This document shows positions 9,024 through 17,267 of a stretch of DNA of 64,000 nucleotides, piece by piece (position 1 is the stretch's first letter; each line of letters begins with the position of its first letter). A program made the position numbers and the translations under genes. The notes under the pieces were generated by a model. The model saw nothing but the letters and a program-made list of their open reading frames with translations, did not search any database and was not told the origin of the DNA. This stretch comes from Streptomyces tibetensis (GTDB taxonomy: Bacteria > Actinomycetota > Actinomycetes > Streptomycetales > Streptomycetaceae). The stretch is from the NCBI RefSeq assembly GCF_007655005.1, contig NZ_SZVW01000032.1:1-64000 (forward strand), read 5' to 3'.

Positions 9024-9856
9024 CCGCACACGACGACGACCGCACCGCCGCGCAGACCGCCGGCGAGCGGACGGAGGTGCTGGGTTCCGCCGGCGAGCGG
9101 ACGGAGGTGCTGGGTTCCGCCGGCGAGCGGACGGAGGTGCTCGGCCCCGCCGGCGAGCCGACCGCGGTGCTCGGCCGCGCCGGCGAACGGCCCGAGGCGC
9201 CGGGACGTCCCGCCGGCCGGACCCGGACGCCCGAAGTCGACGCGGAGTACAGCGCCACCGTCCTCGCCAGCCACTGGATCCAGCGGCCCGGTGCCGACGA
9301 GACCCTCGCGGAGCAGGCGGCGACGCAGAAGGCGTCTGCCCTGCCGACGCCCCCCGACCGGGTCGAAGGAACCGTGCTGCGCTTCGGCCCCGGAGTGACC
9401 GCCGCCGTTCACCATCGCACCCACCGGACCCTCCCCGTCGTGCCGCCGCCTCCCGCACCCCGGGAGCGACGGCTGCGCAGGCACGCCCTGCCCGCGCTGG
9501 TCGTGCTCTGCGTCCTCGCGTTCCTCGCCTGGCAGCGCCTCGGGCCGCCCCTGTCGGTGAGTGCGGTGACGGTCACGGCGCGGCCGACGTCCCTGGGCTG
9601 CGACGGCACCGCGGACCTCGTCGCCCTGGTCACCACCAACGGCCGTCCTGGCACGCTGTCCTACCGCTGGATCCGGAGCGACGGCACCGCCTCGGGCGTG
9701 CTGAAGGAAGTGCTGGCCCAGGGACAGCGGCAGGCACGCCTTCACCTGCGCTGGACCTTCCAGGGCACGGGGCACCGGACGGCCCGGGCCGAACTGCGCA
9801 TCCTCTCCGGGACCCCGCGCACGGGCACCACCGGCTTCACGTACGACTGCTCCTGA
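9020..9856 (+). CDS. Single-pass membrane protein with 10-residue repeats, kinase partner
   Basis: 278 residues, overlapping the kinase stop by 4 bp. Residues 14-63 are five copies of a decapeptide of the form AGERTEVLGS. The rest of the cytoplasmic part is charged, with one membrane span at about 153-172 (LPALVVLCVLAFLAW). The outer domain (about 175-278) has two cysteines (LGCDG, YDCS) and resembles in size and pattern the outer domain of the kinase. The threonines in the repeats are possible substrates for the neighbouring kinase (inference). No family name is recognised. Confidence 0.72.
   Translation: MTAHDDDRTAAQTAGERTEVLGSAGERTEVLGSAGERTEVLGPAGEPTAVLGRAGERPEAPGRPAGRTRTPEVDAEYSATVLASHWIQRPGADETLAEQAATQKASALPTPPDRVEGTVLRFGPGVTAAVHHRTHRTLPVVPPPPAPRERRLRRHALPALVVLCVLAFLAWQRLGPPLSVSAVTVTARPTSLGCDGTADLVALVTTNGRPGTLSYRWIRSDGTASGVLKEVLAQGQRQARLHLRWTFQGTGHRTARAELRILSGTPRTGTTGFTYDCS
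9059..9208 (+). repeat. Five in-frame 30-bp tandem repeats
   Basis: Five 30-bp units lie inside the membrane-protein gene. Units 1 and 2 (9059-9088, 9089-9118) are identical, unit 3 differs only near its end, and units 4 and 5 are diverged. The exact multiple of three preserves the frame, so copy number can vary without breaking the gene. Confidence 0.9.
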
Positions 9857-9966
9857 CCGGGGACGCACCCCAGCGCGGGCGGTCCGAGCTCCTCACGTCC
9901 GGGGTCCGTCCGTCCCGGGCCCGGCGGGTGCGCATCTCGAAGGCGGCCCACCGAAGGCCTCGCGCC

Positions 9967-10545
9967 TCACCTCCCGGGTGCCCCCACGCGCAGCCCGTCC
10001 ATGACGAAATCCAGCAGGCGGGTGGCGCGGGGCTGCCAGTCGGTGCCGGGGGGCAGCGTCCAGAGCCCGCCGATGACGAGGAAGAGGTCGTCCGCGGTGA
10101 TACCCGGGCGGATGGTGCCGGCCTCCTCCGCGGCCCGGAGCAGCAGTTCGGCCGCCTCGGTGACGGGGGCGTGCCCGGGCTTCGCCGGCTGTCCCGGTGC
10201 GCTGGTGGCCTGGCGGATCGCGTCGGCCAGGCCCGCTTTGGCCAGGGCGAACCGCGCCAGCCGGTCCATCCACTCGCGCAGCGCCCGGTCGGGCTCCCGG
10301 CTCTCCAGCAGCGGCGCCGCGGTGTCGGCGACCTGCCGCATCTCGTGCCGGTAGACCTCCAGGACGAGTGCCTCGCGGGTGGGGAAGTGGCGGTAGAAGG
10401 TGCCCTGCCCGACGCCCGCCTTCTTGGCGATCGCGCTCAGCGGGACGTCCGCCGAACGGGTCAGTTCCTCCAGCGCCACTTCCAGAATGCGCTCGCGGTT
10501 GCGGAGCGCGTCCGAGCGCAGGGGGGCGTCCTTCTTCTGCCGCAC
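9967..10545 (-). CDS. TetR-family regulator of the molybdenum hydroxylase operon
   Basis: 192 residues with a standard TetR helix-turn-helix (about 16-62, IAKKAGVGQGTFYRHFPTRE) and a C-terminal ligand/dimer domain. It is divergent from the paoABC-like operon, and two near-identical palindromes lie in the shared 242-bp promoter region. It is therefore very likely a local repressor released by a substrate of the enzyme (inference). The ATG at 10545 fits the family length. Confidence 0.87.
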   Translation of the reverse strand: MRQKKDAPLRSDALRNRERILEVALEELTRSADVPLSAIAKKAGVGQGTFYRHFPTREALVLEVYRHEMRQVADTAAPLLESREPDRALREWMDRLARFALAKAGLADAIRQATSAPGQPAKPGHAPVTEAAELLLRAAEEAGTIRPGITADDLFLVIGGLWTLPPGTDWQPRATRLLDFVMDGLRVGAPGR

Positions 10546-10586
10546 TCGTACTCCTCGCGGGCCGCGGCCGAAACCGGACCTTGCTA

Positions 10587-10604
10587 AGCGGACAGGTGTC
10601 CGTT
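10587..10604. promoter_or_regulatory. TetR operator O1
   Basis: The palindrome agcggacaggtgtccgtt has GGACA/TGTCC half-sites. It lies 42 bp upstream of the TetR start and matches O2, whose centre is 31 bp away (three helical turns). Confidence 0.75.
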
Positions 10605-10617
10605 ACGTTTCCCGAGT

Positions 10618-10635
10618 AGCGGACAACTGTCCGCT
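10618..10635. promoter_or_regulatory. TetR operator O2
   Basis: The palindrome agcggacaactgtccgct is a near-perfect inverted repeat sharing GCGGACA-NN-TGTCCG with O1. The pair sits between the divergent TetR and paoA-like genes. Confidence 0.78.
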
Positions 10636-10787
10636 TGTTCCATCGTATCGGCGGGCCATCCGTGCGGACAGCCCGTGCCGGACACCGCGCCCCTGGGCAC
10701 GCCCCGCATCGCGCCCGGTCGCGGACCGGCACCACCACCCGCAGCGCCCCCGCCCCCTTACCCCGCGATGTGAGAGAGAAGGCTTCC

Positions 10788-11333
10788 ATGCCCCCATCGA
10801 CGTCCAGCGACCTCACCCTGTCCGTCAACGGCGAGAAGTACACGCTGACCGTCGACCACCGCACCACCCTGCTCGACGCCCTGCGTGAACGACTCGAGAT
10901 GACGGGCACCAAGAAGGGCTGCGACCAGGGCCAGTGCGGTGCCTGCACGATCCTGCTCGACGGCCGCCGCAGCCTGGCCTGCCTCCAGCTCGCCGTGGCC
11001 GCGGAGGGGCGCGAGGTCACCACCATCGAAGGCGTGGCCGAGGGCGAGCGACTGCACCCCGTGCAGCAGGCCTTCCTCGACCTGGACGGCTTCCAGTGCG
11101 GCTACTGCACGCCGGGTCAGATCTGCTCGGCCATCGCCGTGATCGAGGAGCACGCGGCCGGCTGGCCGAGCGCGGTCACCGGCGACGTCCGCCCCGAGGC
11201 GGGACCACCGCCGCTGACCCCGGAGGAGATCCGCGAACGCATGAGCGGCAACCTGTGCCGTTGCGGCGCCTACGTGTCGATCGTCCAGGCCGTGGCCCGG
11301 GCCGCCGAGGAGACCAAGGGAGCGGCGGCATGA
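10788..11333 (+). CDS. paoA: Molybdenum hydroxylase [2Fe-2S] subunit (PaoA-like)
   Basis: 181 residues, the small electron-transfer subunit of a xanthine oxidase family enzyme. The plant-type ferredoxin cluster is GCDQGQCGACTILLDG with a distal Cys in SLACL, and the second cluster uses CGYCTPGQ and LCRCGAY. Unlike E. coli PaoA it has no twin-arginine leader, so the complex is probably cytoplasmic. The ATG at 10788 follows gagagaag. Its stop overlaps the FAD-subunit start by 4 bp, so the three subunits are coupled. Confidence 0.88.
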   Translation: MPPSTSSDLTLSVNGEKYTLTVDHRTTLLDALRERLEMTGTKKGCDQGQCGACTILLDGRRSLACLQLAVAAEGREVTTIEGVAEGERLHPVQQAFLDLDGFQCGYCTPGQICSAIAVIEEHAAGWPSAVTGDVRPEAGPPPLTPEEIRERMSGNLCRCGAYVSIVQAVARAAEETKGAAA

Positions 11334-12322
11334 GGGAGTTCGGCTACCAGCGGGCGTACGACGTCTCCGGCGCCGTGGCGCTGCTCGACGGCGACGGGGA
11401 AGCCCGGTTCCTGGGCGGCGGCACCAACCTCGTCGACCTGATGAAGACCGGCGTCGAACGGCCCGCCCGGCTCGTGGACGTACGCGAACTGCCCCTGAAC
11501 CGCGTCGAGCCGGCCGAGGACGGCGGGCTGCGCATCGGGGCGACCGTCACCAACAGCGACCTGGCCGCCCACCCCGAGGTCCGGCGCCGCTACCCGGCCC
11601 TGGCGCAGGCGGTGCTGGCCGGGGCCTCCGGACAGCTGCGCAACATGGCCACCGTCGGCGGCAACCTGCTCCAGCGCACCCGCTGCGGCTATTTCGCCGA
11701 CGTCACCTCCCCCTGTAACAAGCGCGATCCCGGCAGCGGCTGCCCCGCCATCACCGGAGAGCACCACAACCACGCCGTCCTGGGCGCCTCCGGCCACTGC
11801 GTGGCCACCCACCCCTCCGACATGGGTGTGGCACTGGCCGCCCTCGATGCGAGCGTGTCGTACGAAACGGCCGCCGGTGCGGGCGAGTTGCCGCTCGCCG
11901 ACTTCTACCTTCCGGTGGGGGAGACCCCGCATCTGGAGACCGCGCTGCCGCCGGGCGCTCTCATCACCGGCGTCACCCTCCCCGCCAACGACACAGCGGC
12001 CAACTCCCGCTACCGCAAGGTGCGCGAGCGGGCCTCGTACGCCTTCGCCATCGGCTCCGTCGCCGCCGCGCTCGACGTCCGTGACGGCCATGTCCACGAC
12101 GTGCGCCTGGCGTTCGGCGCGGTCGCCTCCCGCCCCTGGCGCGCCCGCACGGCCGAAAGCGCCCTGACCGGCGGCCCGGCCGACGCGGAGCACTTCGCCG
12201 CCGCCGCGGACGCCGAACTGGCGGCCGCCCGGCCCCTGCCCCACAACGGATACAAGGTGACCCTGATGCGCAACCTCGTCGTGGCCGTGCTGAGCGAACT
12301 CGCCGAGGAGACCGCCCGATGA
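11330..12322 (+). CDS. paoB: Molybdenum hydroxylase FAD subunit (PaoB-like)
   Basis: 330 residues. The FAD-binding motifs are LGGGTNLVDLMKTGV (about 36-50) and ATVGGNLLQRTRC (about 109-121), followed by the CO-dehydrogenase flavoprotein C-terminal domain. The insert RCGYFADVTSPCNKRDPGSG and the next Cys supply the extra cysteines that bind a [4Fe-4S] cluster in PaoB-type subunits, placing the enzyme with aldehyde oxidoreductases rather than classical xanthine dehydrogenases. It has ATGA overlaps at both ends. Confidence 0.88.
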   Translation: MREFGYQRAYDVSGAVALLDGDGEARFLGGGTNLVDLMKTGVERPARLVDVRELPLNRVEPAEDGGLRIGATVTNSDLAAHPEVRRRYPALAQAVLAGASGQLRNMATVGGNLLQRTRCGYFADVTSPCNKRDPGSGCPAITGEHHNHAVLGASGHCVATHPSDMGVALAALDASVSYETAAGAGELPLADFYLPVGETPHLETALPPGALITGVTLPANDTAANSRYRKVRERASYAFAIGSVAAALDVRDGHVHDVRLAFGAVASRPWRARTAESALTGGPADAEHFAAAADAELAAARPLPHNGYKVTLMRNLVVAVLSELAEETAR

Positions 12323-14550
12323 CCACCACCACCCGGGGCAACGCCGGCACCGCCACCCAGGGCAACACCGGCACCGCCACCCGGGGCGACGCCGGCACCG
12401 CCACCCAGGGCAACACCGGCACCGCCACCCAGGGCAACACCGGCACCGCCACCCGGGGCGACGTCGGCGCCGCGCACATCCGTGTCGAAGGCCGCGACAA
12501 GGTCACCGGCGCGGCCCGCTACGCCGGCGAGATCCCCTTCGCGGACCTCGCCCACGGCTGGCTGGTGCTGTCGAGCGTGGCCCGCGGCCGCCTCCGCGCC
12601 CTGGACACCGACGCCGTGCTCGCGATGCCCGGCGTCCTCACCGTGCTCCACCACGGCAACGCCCCGCGCGTCGACACCGCCTTCACCGGCATGATGGGCG
12701 TCGCGCCGGACCCGAGCACCGGCCTCTTCCAGCACGACCGGGTGCCCCACATGGGCTGGCCGGTGGCCCTGGTCGTCGCCGAGACCTCCGAGCAGGCCCG
12801 GGAGGCCGCCGAGGCCCTCGTGGTGCGCTACGACCGGGAGCCGCACGACGTGGCGTTCTCCGCCGTGCGCGAAGCCGAGGCCTATGCGCTGGACGGGCAC
12901 ATGCCGGCCGTGGTGGAAAAAGGCGACCTGGAGGCCGAGCTGGCCGCCTCCGCCGTCGTCGTGGACGCGGAGTACACCACTCCCGAGGAGCACCACAACC
13001 CGATGGAGCCGCACGCGGCGGCGGCCCGGTGGGAGGGCGGCCGACTGGAGGTCGTCGACTCCAACCAGGGCACGGGATGGGTCGCCGGCGAGCTCGCGAA
13101 CCTCTTCTCCCTCGACCCGGCCTCCGTACGGGTCCGCTCCGAGCACGTCGGCGGCGGCTTCGGCAGCAAGGGCACCCGGGCGCACCAGGTGGCCGCCGTG
13201 ATGGCCGCGACCGTGCTGCAGCGCCCCGTACGGGTCGTCCTGACCCGCCGGCAGATGTTCTCCCTCGCCGGCCACCGCAGCCCCACCGCCCAGCGCGTCA
13301 GGCTCGGCGCCGACGCGGACGGGCGGTTGCGCGCCCTGGAGCACCGGTCCCTGAACCACACCTCGACCGTGCATGACTTCGTCGAGCCGAGCGCCGCGGC
13401 GAGCCGGTCGATGTACGCCGCCGATGCCCACCACACCGCCAGCCGGCTCGTGAAGCTCGACGTCCCCACCCCGACCTGGATGCGCGCCCCGGGCGAGGCG
13501 CCGGGGTCGTTCGCGCTGGAGTCGGCGCTCGACGAGCTCGCCGAGCGATGCGGCATCGACCCGATCGAGCTGCGGGTCCGCAACGAGCCCGCGGTCGGCC
13601 CGGTGTCCGGGCTGCCGTTCGGCAGCCGCAACCTGATCGCCTGCTTCCGGGAAGGCGCCCGCAGATTCGGGTGGGACGGGCGGGATCCGCGGCCCGGCGT
13701 GCGCCGGGAGGGCCGCTGGCTGCTCGGCACGGGTACCGCCGCCGCCTCCTTCCCGACGCTGGCCATGCCGTCCACGGCGGCCCTGACCGCGGAGGCGGAC
13801 GGCACCTTCACGGTGCGGATCAACGCCGCCGACATCGGCACCGGCGCCCGAACCGCGCTCACCCTGGTCGCCGCCGACGTCCTGGAGGTGCCCGCGGACC
13901 GCGTCCGGGTGCGGATCGGGGACAGCGACCTCGGCGCCGCGTCGATCGCCGGCGGGTCGGCCGGCACCCGCTCCTGGGGCTGGGCCGTCACGGCGGCCGC
14001 CCAGGAACTGCGCCGCAGCCTCCCGCCGGGCGCGGACATCCCGCCGGAGGGCGTCACCGTCCGGTCGGACACGGCCGAGGCCCTCGGTGCCCTCGCCCGG
14101 AAGGAGCGGCACGCCTTCGGGTCCCAGTTCGCCGAGGTCGCCGTCGATCCCGCCACCGGGGAGATCCGCGTCCGCCGCATGCTGGGCATCTTCGCGGCCG
14201 GCCGGATCGTGAACCCGCTCACCGCCCGCAACCAGTTCGTCGGCGGCATGACCTGGGGCATCTCCATGGCCCTGCACGAGGAAGCCGTCCGGGACCGCGC
14301 GAGCGGCGGCCTCTACGGCGCCGACCTCGCCGGCTACCACGTCGCCGCGCACGCCGACGTTCCGCACATCGAGGCCGACTGGGTCGACGACCCCGACCCC
14401 GACGACCCGGTGGGCATCAAGGGCATCGGCGAGGTCGGCATCGTGGGCGCGGCCGCGGCGGTCGCCAACGCCGTGTGGCACGCGACCGGCGTACGCCACC
14501 GGAACCTTCCGATCCGGCCCGACCGTGTGCTGGCGGGCGGCGATGCTTGA
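12319..14550 (+). CDS. paoC: Molybdenum hydroxylase molybdopterin subunit (PaoC-like)
   Basis: 743 residues, the catalytic subunit that hydroxylates or oxidises an aldehyde or heterocycle at the Mo centre. Conserved cofactor-binding stretches include GGGFGSKGTRAHQ (about 275), the MRAPGEAPGSFALE-type loop (about 390) and GIGEVGIVGAAAA, where Glu705 is the expected catalytic base. Residues 2-52 are an unusual low-complexity extension of 8-residue repeats; the true domain starts at HIRVEGRDKVTG. The gene overlaps paoB by 4 bp and the XdhC gene by 8 bp. Confidence 0.87.
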   Translation: MTTTTRGNAGTATQGNTGTATRGDAGTATQGNTGTATQGNTGTATRGDVGAAHIRVEGRDKVTGAARYAGEIPFADLAHGWLVLSSVARGRLRALDTDAVLAMPGVLTVLHHGNAPRVDTAFTGMMGVAPDPSTGLFQHDRVPHMGWPVALVVAETSEQAREAAEALVVRYDREPHDVAFSAVREAEAYALDGHMPAVVEKGDLEAELAASAVVVDAEYTTPEEHHNPMEPHAAAARWEGGRLEVVDSNQGTGWVAGELANLFSLDPASVRVRSEHVGGGFGSKGTRAHQVAAVMAATVLQRPVRVVLTRRQMFSLAGHRSPTAQRVRLGADADGRLRALEHRSLNHTSTVHDFVEPSAAASRSMYAADAHHTASRLVKLDVPTPTWMRAPGEAPGSFALESALDELAERCGIDPIELRVRNEPAVGPVSGLPFGSRNLIACFREGARRFGWDGRDPRPGVRREGRWLLGTGTAAASFPTLAMPSTAALTAEADGTFTVRINAADIGTGARTALTLVAADVLEVPADRVRVRIGDSDLGAASIAGGSAGTRSWGWAVTAAAQELRRSLPPGADIPPEGVTVRSDTAEALGALARKERHAFGSQFAEVAVDPATGEIRVRRMLGIFAAGRIVNPLTARNQFVGGMTWGISMALHEEAVRDRASGGLYGADLAGYHVAAHADVPHIEADWVDDPDPDDPVGIKGIGEVGIVGAAAAVANAVWHATGVRHRNLPIRPDRVLAGGDA
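12337..12480 (+). repeat. In-frame 24-bp tandem repeats in the molybdopterin subunit gene
   Basis: Five full 24-bp units starting at 12337, 12361, 12385, 12409 and 12433, plus a diverged sixth, encode G(N/D)(A/T)GTAT(Q/R). Units 2 and 5 and units 1 and 4 are nearly identical. The exact triplet multiple means expansions or contractions change only the length of the N-terminal tail. Confidence 0.9.
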
Positions 14551-15667
14551 TCTCGCAGGGCCCCTGCACGCGTGGATCGAGGAGGGCCGGGACTTCGCCG
14601 TCGCCACGGTGGTCGCCGTCGGCGGCAGCGCCCCGCGCCCTCCCGGCGCCGCCCTCGCCGTGTGCGCCGACGGCACGGCCGTCGGCTCGGTCTCCGGGGG
14701 CTGCGTGGAAGGAGCGGTGTACGACCTGTGCCTTCAGGCCCTCCAGGACGGCGAGACCGTGGTGGAGCGGTTCGGCTACAGCGACGAGGACGCGTTCGCG
14801 GTGGGACTGACCTGCGGCGGGACGATCGACGTCATGATCACCCCGTTCCGGGGCGGTCGTCCGGCCGAGACGGCCGCCCTGGCAGCCGTCGTCCGGGAGG
14901 AACCCGTGGCCCTGGCCCGGGTCGCCCGCGGCCCGTCCGGCCTCCTCGGCCGGGCGCTGCTGGTCCATCCCGACGGCTCGTACGAGGGCGGTCTCGGCGG
15001 CACCCCGGAGCTGGACCGCGCCGCGCTCGAGCGGGCCCGCGGCCTGCTCGCCACGGGGCGCACCGGCACGGTGGAACTCTCCGAGGACGGGTCACACTGC
15101 CCCGGCGGTCTCACGCTGCTCGTCGAGTCGGCCGCCCCTGCGCCCCGCATGATCGTCTTCGGCGCGATCGACTTCGCGGCGGCCCTCGCCCGGGCGGGGA
15201 AGTTCCTCGGCTACCACGTCACCGTGTGCGACGCCCGCCCCGTCTTCGCGACCCGGGCCCGATTCCCCGAGGCCGACGAGATCGTCGTCGACTGGCCCGA
15301 CCGCTACCTGCGGCGCACGAGGACCGACGGGCGCACGGTGCTGTGCGTGCTGACCCACGACGCGAAGTTCGACATCCCCCTGCTCACGGAGGCGCTGCGG
15401 CTGCCTGTCGCCTACGTCGGCGCCATGGGCTCCCGCCGCACCCACGAGGACCGCGAACGGCGGCTGCGGGACGTGGGCGTGAGCGAGCGCGAGCTGGCCC
15501 GGCTCAGGTCTCCGATCGGCCTGGACCTGGGGGCCCGTACACCCGAGGAGACCGCCGTGTCCATCGCGGCGGAGATCATCGCGGCACGGCACGGCGGCAC
15601 GGGGACACCGCTCACCGGCTCGGGCAGGCCGATCCACCGCCCCGAGCGCGAGCCCCAGCCGGTCTGA
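14543..15667 (+). CDS. XdhC/CoxI-family molybdenum cofactor insertion protein
   Basis: 374 residues. Members bind molybdenum cofactor, help its sulfuration and insert it into hydroxylases. The N-terminal XdhC/CoxI domain (SVSGGCVEGAVYD, about 45-57; LTCGGTIDV, about 86) and the C-terminal Rossmann domain (VFGAIDFAAALARAGK, about 205; YVGAMGSRRTHEDR; GLDLGARTPEETAVSIAAEI) are both intact. I start at the ATG at 14543 rather than one six codons earlier, giving an 8-bp overlap with the molybdopterin subunit and placing it as the last gene of the operon. Confidence 0.87.
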   Translation: MLDLAGPLHAWIEEGRDFAVATVVAVGGSAPRPPGAALAVCADGTAVGSVSGGCVEGAVYDLCLQALQDGETVVERFGYSDEDAFAVGLTCGGTIDVMITPFRGGRPAETAALAAVVREEPVALARVARGPSGLLGRALLVHPDGSYEGGLGGTPELDRAALERARGLLATGRTGTVELSEDGSHCPGGLTLLVESAAPAPRMIVFGAIDFAAALARAGKFLGYHVTVCDARPVFATRARFPEADEIVVDWPDRYLRRTRTDGRTVLCVLTHDAKFDIPLLTEALRLPVAYVGAMGSRRTHEDRERRLRDVGVSERELARLRSPIGLDLGARTPEETAVSIAAEIIAARHGGTGTPLTGSGRPIHRPEREPQPV

Positions 15668-15775
15668 GCGCTGGCCGCGGCGGCAGTCGCCCTGAGCGCG
15701 AGCCGAAGACGCGGCGGGTCAGCGCGCAAGCCGCAGCCCGGCCTTCCTTAAAAGGGGCTGCCGCGGATGTGCCGG

Positions 15776-15807
15776 AGGGGCCGGGGCCGTTTCCGGCCGC
15801 GGCCCCT
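15776..15807. terminator. Bidirectional terminator hairpin
   Basis: A 14-bp stem with one mismatch (aggggccggggccg / cggccgcggcccct) and a tttc loop lies between the convergent XdhC and FMN-reductase genes. Confidence 0.7.
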
Positions 15808-15828
15808 CCATGGGCGCGAGGTGAGGCG

Positions 15829-16392
15829 TCAGGCCGCGGCGGGCTCCGAGGCGTGACCGTGCAGACGGGCGATGACCTCGGTCAGCTGCTCGGCGACCTC
15901 GGCGTCGTCGGCCGGGTGGGTCTCGGCGAAGCGGGTCATCGAGCCGGGGATGGACAGCTTGACGTCCTCCAGGACCTTGCCGCCGGCCACGCCCACGGAC
16001 TTGCGGGTCTCGTCGTGCGCCCAGACACCGCCGTACTGGCCGAACGCCGTGCCGACCACGGCCACCGGCTTGCCGTTGAGGGCACCGGCACCGTACGGGC
16101 GGGACAGCCAGTCGATGGCGTTCTTCAGCACGGCCGGGATGGTGCCGTTGTACTCGGGGGTGAACAGGATCAGGCCGTCGGCGGCGTTCGCGGCCTCACG
16201 CAGCCGCGCGGCGGCGGCCGGGACGCTACCCTCCACGTCGATGTCCTCGTTGTAGAAGGGAATCTCGGCCAGCCCCTCGAAGAGGTTCACCTCGGCACCT
16301 TCGGGGGCGAGCTTGACGGACGCCTCGGCGAGCTGGCGGTTGTGCGAACCGGCACGGAGGCTGCCGACGAGGGCGAGGATACGAACGGACAT
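15829..16392 (-). CDS. NADPH-dependent FMN reductase / quinone reductase family
   Basis: 187 residues of the flavodoxin-like NADPH-dependent FMN reductase family. The FMN phosphate loop is GSLRAGSHNRQLA (about 10-22) and the PEYNGTIPAVLKNAIDW motif (about 80-96) is diagnostic. Such enzymes reduce quinones, azo dyes or flavins. I use the ATG at 16392, preceded by gggag at the right spacing, not the one four codons earlier. It is divergent from a TetR gene with two operators between, so it is probably the repressor's main target. Confidence 0.87.
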   Translation of the reverse strand: MSVRILALVGSLRAGSHNRQLAEASVKLAPEGAEVNLFEGLAEIPFYNEDIDVEGSVPAAAARLREAANAADGLILFTPEYNGTIPAVLKNAIDWLSRPYGAGALNGKPVAVVGTAFGQYGGVWAHDETRKSVGVAGGKVLEDVKLSIPGSMTRFAETHPADDAEVAEQLTEVIARLHGHASEPAAA

Positions 16393-16436
16393 GCTGACTC
16401 CCACATCTGAGGCTGCTCTGAGGCACTGATGAGATC

Positions 16437-16450
16437 CGGACCGAGGTCCG
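16437..16450. promoter_or_regulatory. TetR operator, reductase-proximal
   Basis: The imperfect palindrome cggaccgaggtccg lies 45 bp upstream of the reductase start. It shares GGACCG-(A/C)-GGTCC with the second site. Confidence 0.7.
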
Positions 16451-16472
16451 TTTAACGTTCTAGCATCCTAAC

Positions 16473-16486
16473 CGGACCGCGGTCCA
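16473..16486. promoter_or_regulatory. TetR operator, regulator-proximal
   Basis: The perfect 12-bp palindrome ggaccgcggtcc sits within cggaccgcggtcca, 31 bp upstream of the TetR start and 36 bp from the other site. Confidence 0.75.
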
Positions 16487-16516
16487 GTTTTGTTCCCGAT
16501 GCTTTACGCTGGCTTC

Positions 16517-17188
16517 ATGTCCACCGCCCCGCCCTCCTCTCCGACGCCCCAGGAGCCCGTCGACCATCCCGAGCTGCTTCAGCTGGGCACCACCCTGGAG
16601 GGCGACGAGCCCTGCCTGCGAGCCGACGCCGCGCGCAACCGTGCACGGTTGCTGGAGGCCGCCGGGCGGCTTGTGGCGGAGCGCGGCGCGGAGGCCGTCA
16701 CGATGGAGGCCGTGGCCGCCGAGGCCTGTGTCGGCAAGGGCACCGTCTTCCGCAGGTTCGGCGACCGTACCGGCCTGCTGACGGCGCTGCTCGACCACTC
16801 CGAGAAGAAGTTTCAGGCCGCCTTCCTCGGTGGCCCGCCGCCGCTCGGGCCCGGAGCGCCGCCCGTGGAGCGGCTGCGGGCGTTCGGCTGCGCGATGCTG
16901 CGCCGCTCGACCGACGACCTGGATCTGCAGCTGGCGGCCGAGCCCGGCGCGAACCGCCGCTTCGTCGCCCCCGCCCGCCGCGTGTTGCGGCACCACATCG
17001 AGATGCTGCTGCGCCAGGCCGTCCCCGACGCGGACTGCGATCTTCTCTCCCATGCGCTGATGGGTCAGCTGGATCCGGCCCTGATCCACCACTTGAGCAG
17101 GCAGTGCGGGATCCCCCTGGCCCGGCTGGAGGCCGCGTGGGTCGACCTGGTCGACCGGGTGACAGGCGCGGGCGCCACCTGCCGATAG
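16517..17188 (+). CDS. TetR-family regulator divergent from FMN reductase
   Basis: 223 residues. After an acidic, proline-rich N-terminal tail, the helix-turn-helix is at about 43-90 (AAEACVGKGTVFRRFGDRTG). The GKGTxFRRFGD form is common in redox- and quinone-responsive TetR repressors of Streptomyces. I start at ATG 16517. A tacgct hexamer 7 bp upstream suggests a very short or absent leader. The twin GGACC palindromes in the shared promoter indicate control of itself and of the FMN reductase (inference). Confidence 0.85.
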   Translation: MSTAPPSSPTPQEPVDHPELLQLGTTLEGDEPCLRADAARNRARLLEAAGRLVAERGAEAVTMEAVAAEACVGKGTVFRRFGDRTGLLTALLDHSEKKFQAAFLGGPPPLGPGAPPVERLRAFGCAMLRRSTDDLDLQLAAEPGANRRFVAPARRVLRHHIEMLLRQAVPDADCDLLSHALMGQLDPALIHHLSRQCGIPLARLEAAWVDLVDRVTGAGATCR

Positions 17189-17201
17189 GCGCCCACCGTA
17201 G

Positions 17202-17219
17202 CCCGTGAGCGCTCACGGG
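17202..17219. promoter_or_regulatory. LacI-type operator, perfect 18-bp palindrome
   Basis: cccgtgagcgctcacggg is a perfect palindrome with the central CG expected of LacI/GalR operators. It lies about 50 bp before the LacI start, so autoregulation is likely. Confidence 0.78.
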
Positions 17220-17267
17220 TTTCTCACAACTCCCCCGCCGGACGGGCGCATTGGGGCTTCTGCCAAG

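Noticed and set aside
12010..14676. 888-codon antisense open frame opposite the molybdenum hydroxylase
   Set aside because: Composition is that of a GC-skew shadow; the plus strand carries complete enzyme motifs.
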